Below, piece by piece: positions 15,457 through 22,580 of a stretch of DNA of 22,628 nucleotides. Made by a program: the position numbers and the translations under genes. Position 1 is the first letter of the stretch. Each line of letters begins with the position of its first letter. Under the pieces are notes generated by a model, which did not search any database, was not told the DNA's origin, and saw only the letters and a list, made by a program, of their open reading frames with translations. This DNA is from JADJEI01 sp035328465 (lineage in GTDB: Bacteria > Bacteroidota > Ignavibacteria > Ignavibacteriales > Ignavibacteriaceae): the NCBI GenBank assembly GCA_035328465.1, contig DAOLIQ010000057.1, forward strand, positions 1 to 22,628, read 5' to 3'.

Positions 15457-17612
15457 TAACCCAGACGAGGACGCTTCTTGCTAAAAGTTTAAGAAACGGC
15501 GGGACTTCGCTTGTTGAACATACTGAACATGTAGTATATGCAATCGAAAAAATTTCCGCAAAACTAAATCTTAATATCGAGATAGCTCGGAAAGGTGCAG
15601 TGTTACATGATCTGGGCAAAGCACATCCTTCGTTTCAAGAAAAACTCATTAAAGATGATATAGACCTGATTCAAGAAAGAACCGAAATTCCCTTTCGGCA
15701 CGAAATATCTTCTTTGTTATTCCTTCCTTTGTTTCCCAAAGATGAATGGGATTATTTAATTGAAATGATTATTGGACATCACAAATCAATAAAGTCATTA
15801 ACTCAATCTTCAAGCGGTAGAGGAATAATAGATTTGGTTGAGGGATATGGCGAAGATAAAGTTTTTGAAAGACACTCAGAGAGATGGAATGAGTGGAGTT
15901 TAGAAGGTAATATTATAATTGAACATTTCGGATATTCAACACGAACATTAACAATTACTGAAGCGCGTGGTGCGTTTGATTATGTAATAGACTATTGTGA
16001 GCATACAAGTTTTGAATGGTCTAAATGGAGAGGATTATTAAATGCCGCGGATCATTTCGCTTCTGCATTAGTAGAAAGCACCGAAGAACAATCTGCTAAC
16101 ATATTTTTAGAACCAAATCTGGATTTCTTTTTTTCCGGAACGAGAAAAAATGAACTCTATCATTTGTCAACTATAGATGTTCAAGATGAAAGACCCCACA
16201 CGTTGGTTACAGCACCAACAGGAGCAGGTAAAACCGATTTTCTAATTAAGCGTTGTAAAGGAAGAATCTTTTATACTCTTCCGTTTCAAGCCGCAATAAA
16301 CGCAATGTATGAAAGAATTAAAGAAGCATGTCCAAATGATGATGTAAGATTATTACACGCATCAAGTAAGGTAGTTCTATCAAAAAGCGAAGTTCATGAA
16401 GAGAAAGTACTACAATCTCTTGCCGGAGCATCAATAAAAGTACTTACACCTTTTCAGATTGCTTCTGTTGTGTTAGGAACTAAAGGATATGAAGCTACAG
16501 CGATTGACTTACAGGGAAATGATGTAATTATTGATGAAATACACTCATACAACTATACATCAATGGCTTTGGTTTACGAAATAATAAAAACGCTTTTATA
16601 TTTGAACTGCCGTATACATGTAGGAACTGCTACAATGCCTTCGGCGCTGAGAAACTTGATTTATGATTTATTGGGCGGAGATAATAATGTTTATAAAGTT
16701 GAGTTGGCCGAAAACCAATTAGAGACTTATAATAGACATATAATTCACAAGATAGAAAACGACGAAACTGCGTTTGAGATTATTGATAAAGGAATAAATC
16801 AAAAAGAAAAAATATTGGTTGTTGTTAACCGAGTTAATAGAGCGCAAACGATATTTGAAAAGCTGGAAAAACTTTATCCAAATATTCCCAAAATGCTTCT
16901 ACACAGCAGGTATAAAAGAATGGATAGAGCAAAACTTGAAGAAAAAATCAAAAGTGAATTTGATGCGAAAGAAGGAGTAGGCATTGTAGTTGCTACACAA
17001 GTTGTTGAAGTTAGTTTAGATATAAGTTTTGATAGATTAATTACTGATGCAGCACCGTTAGATAGTATGATTCAGCGCTTCGGTAGAGTAAACAGAAGAA
17101 GGAATGAAAACAGCATCGGGAAACTAAAAGATATTCATATAATAAAACCTTTCGAAAATAGTAACGATTCAAGACCATACAACCATGAAATTGTTAAAAA
17201 AAGTTTTGATGAATTGCCTGACGATTCAGCATTGAAAGAAAAAGATATTCAAGAAATGATAGATCATGTTTATCCGAGTATCGATATTGGTTCAATCAAA
17301 TCTCACTGTATTCTTGGAGAAGATGGAATAAGGATTCAGAAACTATGTGATTATCCAAAATCAGTTCTGTTGGAAACTCTTGAGATAGATTCGGCTTGCT
17401 GTATAGTTGAAAGCGATAAGGATCGTTATCAAAAAGCTAGAAATGAAGAACGGATGCCAATGGAAATACCTATTACGATAAAAACTACATTTAATAGATT
17501 TTTCAAAAGTAAAGGACAACTTACTTGCGGCTCATGGCCTTTTATAATACCAGACGAATTATATGATAACGAAAAAGGATTAAACTTAAAAGAACCAGAG
17601 AACTTTTTATAA
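15453..17612 (+). CDS. cas3: Cas3 HD nuclease-helicase
   Basis: This 719-aa Cas3 has both domains fused. The N-terminal HD nuclease has His23/His26, HDLGK (52-56), FRHE with His83, and GHH (109-110). The SF2 helicase has motif I TAPTGAGKT (253-261), motif II DEIH (361-364), motif III GTATMP (391-396), motif V VATQVVEVSLDIS and motif VI QRFGRVNRR (541-549). Cas3 is recruited by target-bound Cascade and unwinds and degrades the invading DNA. All catalytic motifs look intact, so interference should be functional. The start overlaps cas5 by 4 bases and cas8 follows after 14 bases. At 719 aa it is at the short end for Cas3, typical of I-B-like systems. Confidence 0.95.
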   Translation: MITQTRTLLAKSLRNGGTSLVEHTEHVVYAIEKISAKLNLNIEIARKGAVLHDLGKAHPSFQEKLIKDDIDLIQERTEIPFRHEISSLLFLPLFPKDEWDYLIEMIIGHHKSIKSLTQSSSGRGIIDLVEGYGEDKVFERHSERWNEWSLEGNIIIEHFGYSTRTLTITEARGAFDYVIDYCEHTSFEWSKWRGLLNAADHFASALVESTEEQSANIFLEPNLDFFFSGTRKNELYHLSTIDVQDERPHTLVTAPTGAGKTDFLIKRCKGRIFYTLPFQAAINAMYERIKEACPNDDVRLLHASSKVVLSKSEVHEEKVLQSLAGASIKVLTPFQIASVVLGTKGYEATAIDLQGNDVIIDEIHSYNYTSMALVYEIIKTLLYLNCRIHVGTATMPSALRNLIYDLLGGDNNVYKVELAENQLETYNRHIIHKIENDETAFEIIDKGINQKEKILVVVNRVNRAQTIFEKLEKLYPNIPKMLLHSRYKRMDRAKLEEKIKSEFDAKEGVGIVVATQVVEVSLDISFDRLITDAAPLDSMIQRFGRVNRRRNENSIGKLKDIHIIKPFENSNDSRPYNHEIVKKSFDELPDDSALKEKDIQEMIDHVYPSIDIGSIKSHCILGEDGIRIQKLCDYPKSVLLETLEIDSACCIVESDKDRYQKARNEERMPMEIPITIKTTFNRFFKSKGQLTCGSWPFIIPDELYDNEKGLNLKEPENFL

Positions 17613-17626
17613 AAAAGGAGAAAAGA

Positions 17627-18940
17627 ATGTATGCAGCGATTATAGGAAAGAAATTAGTTGAGTTGACAAATCAGAACGCAAAAAAGAAACTGAGCGCCAA
17701 AGAATTTTGGAAAGAAATATTCATTCCGCTTTTTTTTGATGATCAAAAGTATTTGTTAAGCGGAGGGAATACACCATTAGAAAATCCTAAAATTTCATGG
17801 GAGAAGAAAAAATATCCGACACCCGAAGAACGCACTAAAAGAATTGAAGCGATTAAAAAAAATATCGAAAGTGGTGTTCCGGATACAAGCAATTCACTTG
17901 TTGCAGGAAGTTCTGATCTTGAAGCAACAACTTCGGGCCAAATAACCAGCTTCAAGTTACCACTGAGTCAAGAAGAAATATACGCGTCCTGGATTGGCGT
18001 TGGACTGGGTGTTCGTGTTGAAGGTGGATTTGTAATTCTTTTTGATAAAGAGGAGATAATAAAATTACTATTTGAGGGTTGGCAAAAATATAGAGAGTTA
18101 GTTAATGATACCACCAACTTGAAAGGAAACCAGATTGAAACATGGAACGGACACTGGCTAACATTTGCTTTAGGAAATGCAAATTATCAAAAGGAATTAT
18201 TTGTCCCGCCATTTAAGCTTGATAAGAGTGTTGGTAAAATTGAAACTCAAGGCTGGATTAAAGTTCTTTTTGCGCTTGCAAGGCAATTCCCAAATGAAAA
18301 ATTGAACGTTTACATTTGTAGTTTAGGGCAAACAAATACAACTGTCGGCTTTATCAAAATAAATCTGCCGGAGATAAAACGTGAAATTGAAATGTATGAT
18401 TACCTCTTTGGTGAGTTAAAGGATGTTGGAAAAAGAGCGATAGATGAAGTATATAACACACAATTTGCTTTCCGGACGGCTTGTCAAAATGGTATAATCG
18501 GATTACAAGAAATTCAGCCAAAAACTTTAAGGGAATACTTCCCGCAAAGAAAAAAGGAAGGCACTCTTCCTAAAATCAAAAGCGATGAAAAAAGTATAAT
18601 CAACTATAACATTTATTTATCATGGGTATTAGCAATGTTAAACAACAAAACAACCATTCAAACCGCGGAAGAAACGGCAAAAGTTCTTCAAGAGTATGTG
18701 GCAACAACTTCATCCCGAGCAAAAAAAACACAAGCCATTAACGTCGATACACTTCTTGAATCCACTACAAGAAAAGTATTTATCGAAAACACAATTGATA
18801 TACTTAAAGACAACCCGTCTAAAAGCGAGTTCTTTAATCGACTTGTTGAAGAGATAGATAAAATGCAAGCCGACAAGTATCCGTACTTTCTTACCTTGGT
18901 CAAATTCAAATATGCTTATTTAAACACCAAAAAATCATAA
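17627..18940 (+). CDS. cas8: Cas8-like large subunit (Csp2-like)
   Basis: This 437-aa protein lies between cas3 and cas7, where the large Cascade subunit is expected; no other gene in the locus can fill that role. Large subunits recognise the PAM and recruit Cas3. The sequence is very divergent and carries no motif I can call catalytic; MYAAIIGKKLVELTNQNAKK at the start, a Ser/Thr-rich linker around residues 87-105, and FRTACQNGIIGLQEIQPKTL are its recognisable stretches. Its overall look and the neighbouring Csp1-like Cas7 suggest the Csp2/Cas8c-type protein of the Pging variant. The ribosome site AAAAAGGAG is strong, and only 12 bases separate the stop from cas7. The family call is mainly positional. 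Confidence 0.7.
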   Translation: MYAAIIGKKLVELTNQNAKKKLSAKEFWKEIFIPLFFDDQKYLLSGGNTPLENPKISWEKKKYPTPEERTKRIEAIKKNIESGVPDTSNSLVAGSSDLEATTSGQITSFKLPLSQEEIYASWIGVGLGVRVEGGFVILFDKEEIIKLLFEGWQKYRELVNDTTNLKGNQIETWNGHWLTFALGNANYQKELFVPPFKLDKSVGKIETQGWIKVLFALARQFPNEKLNVYICSLGQTNTTVGFIKINLPEIKREIEMYDYLFGELKDVGKRAIDEVYNTQFAFRTACQNGIIGLQEIQPKTLREYFPQRKKEGTLPKIKSDEKSIINYNIYLSWVLAMLNNKTTIQTAEETAKVLQEYVATTSSRAKKTQAINVDTLLESTTRKVFIENTIDILKDNPSKSEFFNRLVEEIDKMQADKYPYFLTLVKFKYAYLNTKKS

Positions 18941-18952
18941 AGGAGAAATCAA

Positions 18953-20014
18953 ATGAAAAATTTCATTTTCTTAAGAAGTCTGCGGCATGCGGAACATACC
19001 GTATTTTGTGTTCAGGACGGACAAAAATCTTACTACGATCAACAGTTCGGTGTTCGTTGTGCATATTCAAGCGGGCAGCAAGTAAAACGCTCCATACTTG
19101 ATGCAATTTTAGAATCATTAGGAGAAGCGCAAGCTCCAATTACGTTTAACTATGAAATCACAAAGGATAATGGTCTTTCAAATAAAGAACCATGGTCTCC
19201 TTGCGACCCAACATTTACCGACCAACTCTTAGGCGGATGGATGAAAGCTCAAACGGGAGAAACATCACTAAAAAGAAGGAGTCCTTTTTCAATTTCCGCA
19301 TTAAGACCGTTACATCCGCTGCTTGGAGGATTAGAAAATCAAAAAGAGAATCTTACGTTTGATAGAAGCAATAACCCCAACATACACCCGGTTATTGTAA
19401 AAGATTCTACAGGAGCAATATTAACAGAGGATCAAATCATAAAATTCCTTACTGAAAATAAAAGAACCTTATCCAGAAGAAATTGGATACCCGAAAATAC
19501 ACGGGCTACAGGTTTGTTTATTTTTGATGCAGTAATAGATTTGAGAACTTTGTTTTGTGTCTCAACAAACCTGCATGAACCAGAATTAACTTTAGAAAAA
19601 ATAGAGAAACTTAAAGCGAATAACTGGACAACCGGAAAGAATAGTTTTGGAGAATGTTTAGTATGCCCAAAAGAAAAAAGAGAAAAAATTATTGATGCTG
19701 TTGCAAGTGGTTTAATCAACTGGAGAATAACAAGCAATCAATCCAGAACATTTAGTTTGATGGAAACACTTGCTGTTTCAATAAGTGATAATGCAAACAA
19801 ATTGGCTGCTTCAATAAGAGCTGAATTAAATGAAGAAAGAGAAAGAAGCGCTAAACCAGTTATTGATAAGAATGCGGGAACAGATGTTTTTGTTACTCTT
19901 CCATGCAATGGTTACATAGCCGGCGCCGGAGGTGAGCAAAATGCTCTTGAAAATGCCGAAACAAAATTAAAAGAATTAATGCTCGCTTATGATTACGAAA
20001 ACCAAATAATATAA
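18953..20014 (+). CDS. cas7: Cas7 backbone protein (Csp1-like, DevR family)
   Basis: This 353-aa RAMP protein is expected to polymerise along the crRNA as the Cascade backbone. The N terminus MKNFIFLRSLRHAEHTVFCV gives the first strand, GQQVKRSILDAILE carries the conserved Gly/Lys/Arg segment found in Cas7, and ATGLFIFDAVIDLRTLFCVS is the second RAMP strand pair. The extra segment around residues 85-110 (WSPCDPTFTDQLLGGWM) is characteristic of the Csp1 form. AGGAG lies 7-8 nt before the ATG. The stop codon TAA merges with the next repeat block. Codon use and ribosome sites look like those of cas5, cas3 and cas8, so these four form the interference operon core. Confidence 0.83.
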   Translation: MKNFIFLRSLRHAEHTVFCVQDGQKSYYDQQFGVRCAYSSGQQVKRSILDAILESLGEAQAPITFNYEITKDNGLSNKEPWSPCDPTFTDQLLGGWMKAQTGETSLKRRSPFSISALRPLHPLLGGLENQKENLTFDRSNNPNIHPVIVKDSTGAILTEDQIIKFLTENKRTLSRRNWIPENTRATGLFIFDAVIDLRTLFCVSTNLHEPELTLEKIEKLKANNWTTGKNSFGECLVCPKEKREKIIDAVASGLINWRITSNQSRTFSLMETLAVSISDNANKLAASIRAELNEERERSAKPVIDKNAGTDVFVTLPCNGYIAGAGGEQNALENAETKLKELMLAYDYENQII

Positions 20015-20052
20015 TCCGTGTAAATCCCTGTAAATCAGTGTAATCCGTGTCT
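20013..20052 (-). repeat. Module-boundary repeat block R3 (reverse)
   Basis: This block has the opposite orientation to R1 and R2: it reads AATCCGTGTAAATCCCTG then TAAATCAGTGTAATCCGTG on the plus strand, four units long. It shares two bases with the cas7 stop TAA and ends exactly one base before the cas4 ATG at 20053. No Shine-Dalgarno fits between it and cas4. Confidence 0.85.
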
Positions 20053-20535
20053 ATGACAGGTACTCAAATACATTATTACTTTCTTTGCTATCGTAAGTTG
20101 TGGTTGTTTACAAATCATATTGATATGGAACAAACCAGCGATACGGTGGCAATGGGTAAGTTTATTTCGGAATCTACTTATACAAGAGAAGATCATGAAA
20201 TAAAAATTGATGACATTGTCCTGGATTTTTATGATGGAAAAACAAAGACTATTCACGAAGTGAAAAAGAGTGATAAGATGGAAGAAACGCACATCTGGCA
20301 GGTGAAATATTACATCAGTATCCTTGAGGAAAAAGGAATTGAAGGTGTTACCGGAGAAATTGATTACCCGAAACTCCGACAGAAAATAAAAGTTGAATTG
20401 ACGGATAACGATAGAACAGAGTTGATTACGATTAAGAATAACATCAAGTCAATATTAGAACTTCAACTTCCACCTGAGGTTATAAATAAACCGTTCTGTA
20501 AGAATTGCAGTTATTATGAGTTCTGCTATGTCTAG
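20053..20535 (+). CDS. cas4: Cas4 RecB-like nuclease
   Basis: About 160 aa. Cas4 trims prespacers and enforces PAM choice together with Cas1-Cas2. The nuclease core is visible as IVLDFYD (Asp58), HEVKKSD (Glu69, Lys71) and HIWQVKYYI (Gln83), and the iron-sulfur ligands as Cys12 plus Cys149, Cys152 and Cys158 in CKNCSYYEFC. At motif I, where Cas4 normally has a His (as in GKLLHE), this protein has GKFISESTY with Ser, so one metal ligand may be missing. The ATG at 20053 directly follows repeat block R3; a GTG two codons earlier lies inside the repeat. Neither has a ribosome site, so translation may depend on coupling or leaderless-like initiation. Confidence 0.88.
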   Translation: MTGTQIHYYFLCYRKLWLFTNHIDMEQTSDTVAMGKFISESTYTREDHEIKIDDIVLDFYDGKTKTIHEVKKSDKMEETHIWQVKYYISILEEKGIEGVTGEIDYPKLRQKIKVELTDNDRTELITIKNNIKSILELQLPPEVINKPFCKNCSYYEFCYV

Positions 20536-20600
20536 ACACGGATTTCACGGATTTCACCGATTATCACGGAGAATTTATGGAATTTTTAGACACGGAGTTT
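20535..20600 (+). repeat. Module-boundary repeat block R4 with a duplicated end
   Basis: Forward block beginning at the last base of the cas4 TAG: GACACGGATTTCACGGATTT, then CACCGATTAT and CACGGAGAATTT, four units. A second partial copy TAGACACGGAGTTT follows at 20587-20600. Both CACGGAG units lie 5 bases before an ATG, so the repeat provides GGAG ribosome sites. Confidence 0.85.
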
Positions 20601-20602
20601 AA

Positions 20603-20974
20603 ATGGAATTGTTATTTGAAGACTTGACTTATAAAATTATCGGCTGTTGTATGGAAGTCCATAAAAATCTTGGGAAAGGATTCAATGAAATTGTTTATAA
20701 AGATGCTTTGGAAATAGAATTTAAATTAAATGAATTCCCTTATCAAAGAGAAAAAGAATTTAATATTGAATATAAAGGATTTGCACTACCACGAAAATAT
20801 AATGCTGATTTTGTAGTTTTTGATAAAATAATTTTAGAAGCAAAAGCAATTGAGTTTCTAACAAGCTCTCATTTAAAACAAACTTTAAATTATTTAGCAG
20901 CATCGAAATTAAAACTTGGTTTATTAGTAAATTTTGGAGAAGATTCATTAAAACACAAGAGAGTAATCTTATAA
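20603..20974 (+). CDS. GxxExxY protein (PD-(D/E)XK nuclease-like)
   Basis: This 123-aa protein carries the GxxExxY family motif GFNEIVY (residues 26-32), preceded by CCMEVHKNLG (His20). The PD-(D/E)XK-like core reads YNADFVVFDKIILEAKAI with Asp69, Glu79 and Lys81, and a later helix has KQTLNYL (Gln93). Family members belong to the PDDEXK nuclease-like fold, but their biological role is unknown. The ATG at 20603 has GGAG 5 bases upstream, supplied by repeat block R4. The gene splits the adaptation module, lying between cas4 and cas1, and is flanked by inverted repeat blocks R4 and R5, so it may be a passenger cassette rather than a Cas protein. Confidence 0.9.
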   Translation: MELLFEDLTYKIIGCCMEVHKNLGKGFNEIVYKDALEIEFKLNEFPYQREKEFNIEYKGFALPRKYNADFVVFDKIILEAKAIEFLTSSHLKQTLNYLAASKLKLGLLVNFGEDSLKHKRVIL

Positions 20975-20975
20975 A

Positions 20976-21003
20976 TAATCAGTGAAAATCAGTGTAATCA
21001 GTG
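20976..21003 (-). repeat. Module-boundary repeat block R5 (reverse)
   Basis: Reverse-orientation block, three units: TAATCAGTGAAAATCAGTG then TAATCAGTG. It starts one base after the GxxExxY stop codon, and its last three bases are the GTG start codon of cas1. Confidence 0.83.
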
Positions 21004-22104
21004 CCAAGGAATTACTACATATTCAGCAGCGGCAAACTAATCCGCAAGGCAAACACAATCTACTTCGAGTCTGGAGAAGCAGGCGAACCTGAGGAGATCG
21101 AACAACCCGATCAGGACGAAATAGAAGTAGCCGATGAAAGCCTTAGCGAAGCAGCGGCAGTGGCAGCAGAAGAGCAAGAGCCGAAAAAACTTCCGCGCAA
21201 ACCGATTCCTGTTGAAGATATTGAAGCCATATATTGTTTCAGTGAAATGAGATTCAACACGAAGTTTCTAAATTATATTGCACAGAAACAAATAACACTT
21301 CACCTATTTAACTATTACGGATATTACACAGGCTCATTCTATCCGCGTGAGCCATTTGTATCAGGGAGATTATTAGTCAACCAGGTAGAGGCTTATACCA
21401 ATACACTTAAAAGAACAGACATCGCCCGTAAATTTGTTGAAGGCGCTGCAGACAATGTCATAAAAACACTTCAATACCATAATGCACGGGATAAAGATAT
21501 GAGTGTTTTCATGGAAATAATAACCGAGCTAATTAGTAAAATAGATTCGTGTTCATCTGTAGCCGAGTTGATGGGAATAGAAGGCAATATTAAATCAACT
21601 TACTATAAATCCTGGAACTTGATAATTAACGAAGACATACAATTTCAGAAAAGAGAAAAACACCCACCAACAAATCCTATCAACGCTCTAATTTCATTTG
21701 GTAATGCATTGGTTTATACAACCGTACTAAGCGAAATTTACAAAACACAGCTCAATCCATTAATTAGCTACCTGCACGAACCTGGCGATAGGAGATTTTC
21801 TCTTTCTTTGGATATTGCAGAAATATTCAAACCGCTTTTATCCGATAGACTTATTTTTTCTCTATTAAATAAAAAACAAATACAGGAAAAACATTTTACT
21901 AAGGAAGTAAACTTCTGCCACTTAAATGATGAAGGTAGAAAAATATTTGTTAAAGAATATGACGAAAAACTTAAAACAACTATAAAGCACCGAAACCTTA
22001 AAAGATCAGTTAGTTATAGACACTTGATTAGATTAGAATGTTATAAATTAATTAAACATATTCTTAGTGAAAAGGAATATAAACCTTTTAAAATCTGGTG
22101 GTAG
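21001..22104 (+). CDS. cas1: Cas1 integrase with an acidic N-terminal insertion
   Basis: This 367-aa Cas1 inserts new spacers with Cas2. The catalytic set is intact: Glu194 (GIEGNIKSTYY), His259 (YLHEPGDRRFSL) and Asp271 (SLDIAEIFKP), with NPINALISFGNALVYT between. The N-terminal domain starts RNYYIFSSGKLIRKANTIYFE as in the I-B group, then is interrupted from about residue 25 to 67 by a low-complexity segment (GEAGEPEEIEQPDQDE, then EVADESLSEAAAVAAEEQE) with some 15 acidic residues, before KPIPVEDIEAIYCF resumes the normal fold. This explains the length, about 35-40 residues above usual. The start is a GTG inside repeat block R5; the frame matches the family start, and no later ATG would preserve the first strand. 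Confidence 0.95.
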   Translation: MPRNYYIFSSGKLIRKANTIYFESGEAGEPEEIEQPDQDEIEVADESLSEAAAVAAEEQEPKKLPRKPIPVEDIEAIYCFSEMRFNTKFLNYIAQKQITLHLFNYYGYYTGSFYPREPFVSGRLLVNQVEAYTNTLKRTDIARKFVEGAADNVIKTLQYHNARDKDMSVFMEIITELISKIDSCSSVAELMGIEGNIKSTYYKSWNLIINEDIQFQKREKHPPTNPINALISFGNALVYTTVLSEIYKTQLNPLISYLHEPGDRRFSLSLDIAEIFKPLLSDRLIFSLLNKKQIQEKHFTKEVNFCHLNDEGRKIFVKEYDEKLKTTIKHRNLKRSVSYRHLIRLECYKLIKHILSEKEYKPFKIWW

Positions 22105-22165
22105 ACACGGATTTCACAGATTAACACAGATTACTACAAATCAATGAAAATCCGAGTAATCATTG
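22104..22165. repeat. Module-boundary repeat block R6 (forward then reverse)
   Basis: The block begins at the last base of the cas1 TAG with GACACGGATTTCACAGATT and AACACAGATTACTAC in forward orientation, and continues with the reverse form AATCAATGAAAATCCGAGTA. It is therefore roughly palindromic across the cas1-cas2 gap. Confidence 0.78.
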
Positions 22166-22184
22166 GCTAGCTAAAAATGAAGTA

Positions 22185-22451
22185 ATGATGTACACAATAA
22201 TAGTTTATGATGCAGCGCCTAAAAGAGGAGTAAAACTCTTAAAATTTTTAAGACGATTTTTAATTTGGGTTCAGAACTCCGTTTTTGAAGGAGAAGTTAC
22301 TGAATCTACTTTCGAAACGATTATAAAAGGAATAAAAGATATCATAAACAAAGAAAAAGACTGTGTTATTTATTATACTTTTGATTCAAGAAACTACACT
22401 GATAGAAAAGTATTAGGAGCAGAAAGAAATGACACCGATACATTCATATAA
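22185..22451 (+). CDS. cas2: Cas2
   Basis: This 88-aa protein of normal Cas2 length forms the central dimer of the Cas1-Cas2 integration complex. The ferredoxin-like fold starts MYTIIVYDAAPKR, with the conserved Asp9 at the end of the first strand, followed by KLLKFLRRFLIWVQNSVFEGEVTE, a stretch highly typical of I-B-type Cas2, and then CVIYYTFDSRNYTDRKVLG. Two adjacent ATG codons (22185, 22188) are possible starts; the second gives the family-standard MYTIIVYD. The ribosome site is poor. The stop TAA is separated from repeat block R7 by a single base. Confidence 0.94.
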   Translation: MMYTIIVYDAAPKRGVKLLKFLRRFLIWVQNSVFEGEVTESTFETIIKGIKDIINKEKDCVIYYTFDSRNYTDRKVLGAERNDTDTFI

Positions 22452-22452
22452 A

Positions 22453-22483
22453 TAATCCGTGAAAATCAGTGAAATCCGTGTCT
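22453..22483 (-). repeat. Module-boundary repeat block R7 (reverse)
   Basis: Reverse-orientation block of three units after the cas2 stop: TAATCCGTGAAAATCAGTG followed by AAATCCGTGTCT. It marks the border between the cas genes and the CRISPR leader. Confidence 0.83.
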
Positions 22484-22580
22484 GTTGTCAGAGTCCCGAT
22501 GTTTTTACACAATTACACATCGACAACGCTAAGTAAAAGAAATGCTTTGAATATGGTCTAAAAAGGCTTATTTTGGGGCG
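22484..22580 (+). promoter_or_regulatory. Probable CRISPR leader
   Basis: A roughly 97-bp noncoding stretch between cas2 and the first CRISPR repeat. It contains the inverted repeat CGATGT (22497-22502) / ACATCG (22517-22522) with a 14-base AT-rich loop, and ends ATTTTGGGGCG against the repeat. By position it should hold the array promoter and the sequences read by Cas1-Cas2 for integration. The hairpin could instead be a weak terminator for the cas transcript. Confidence 0.6.

Noticed and set aside
20047..20052. GTG start for cas4 inside repeat block R3
   Set aside because: It adds only two residues and lies in repeat sequence; the ATG at 20053 matches the usual short N terminus before the first Cys. 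It cannot be excluded.
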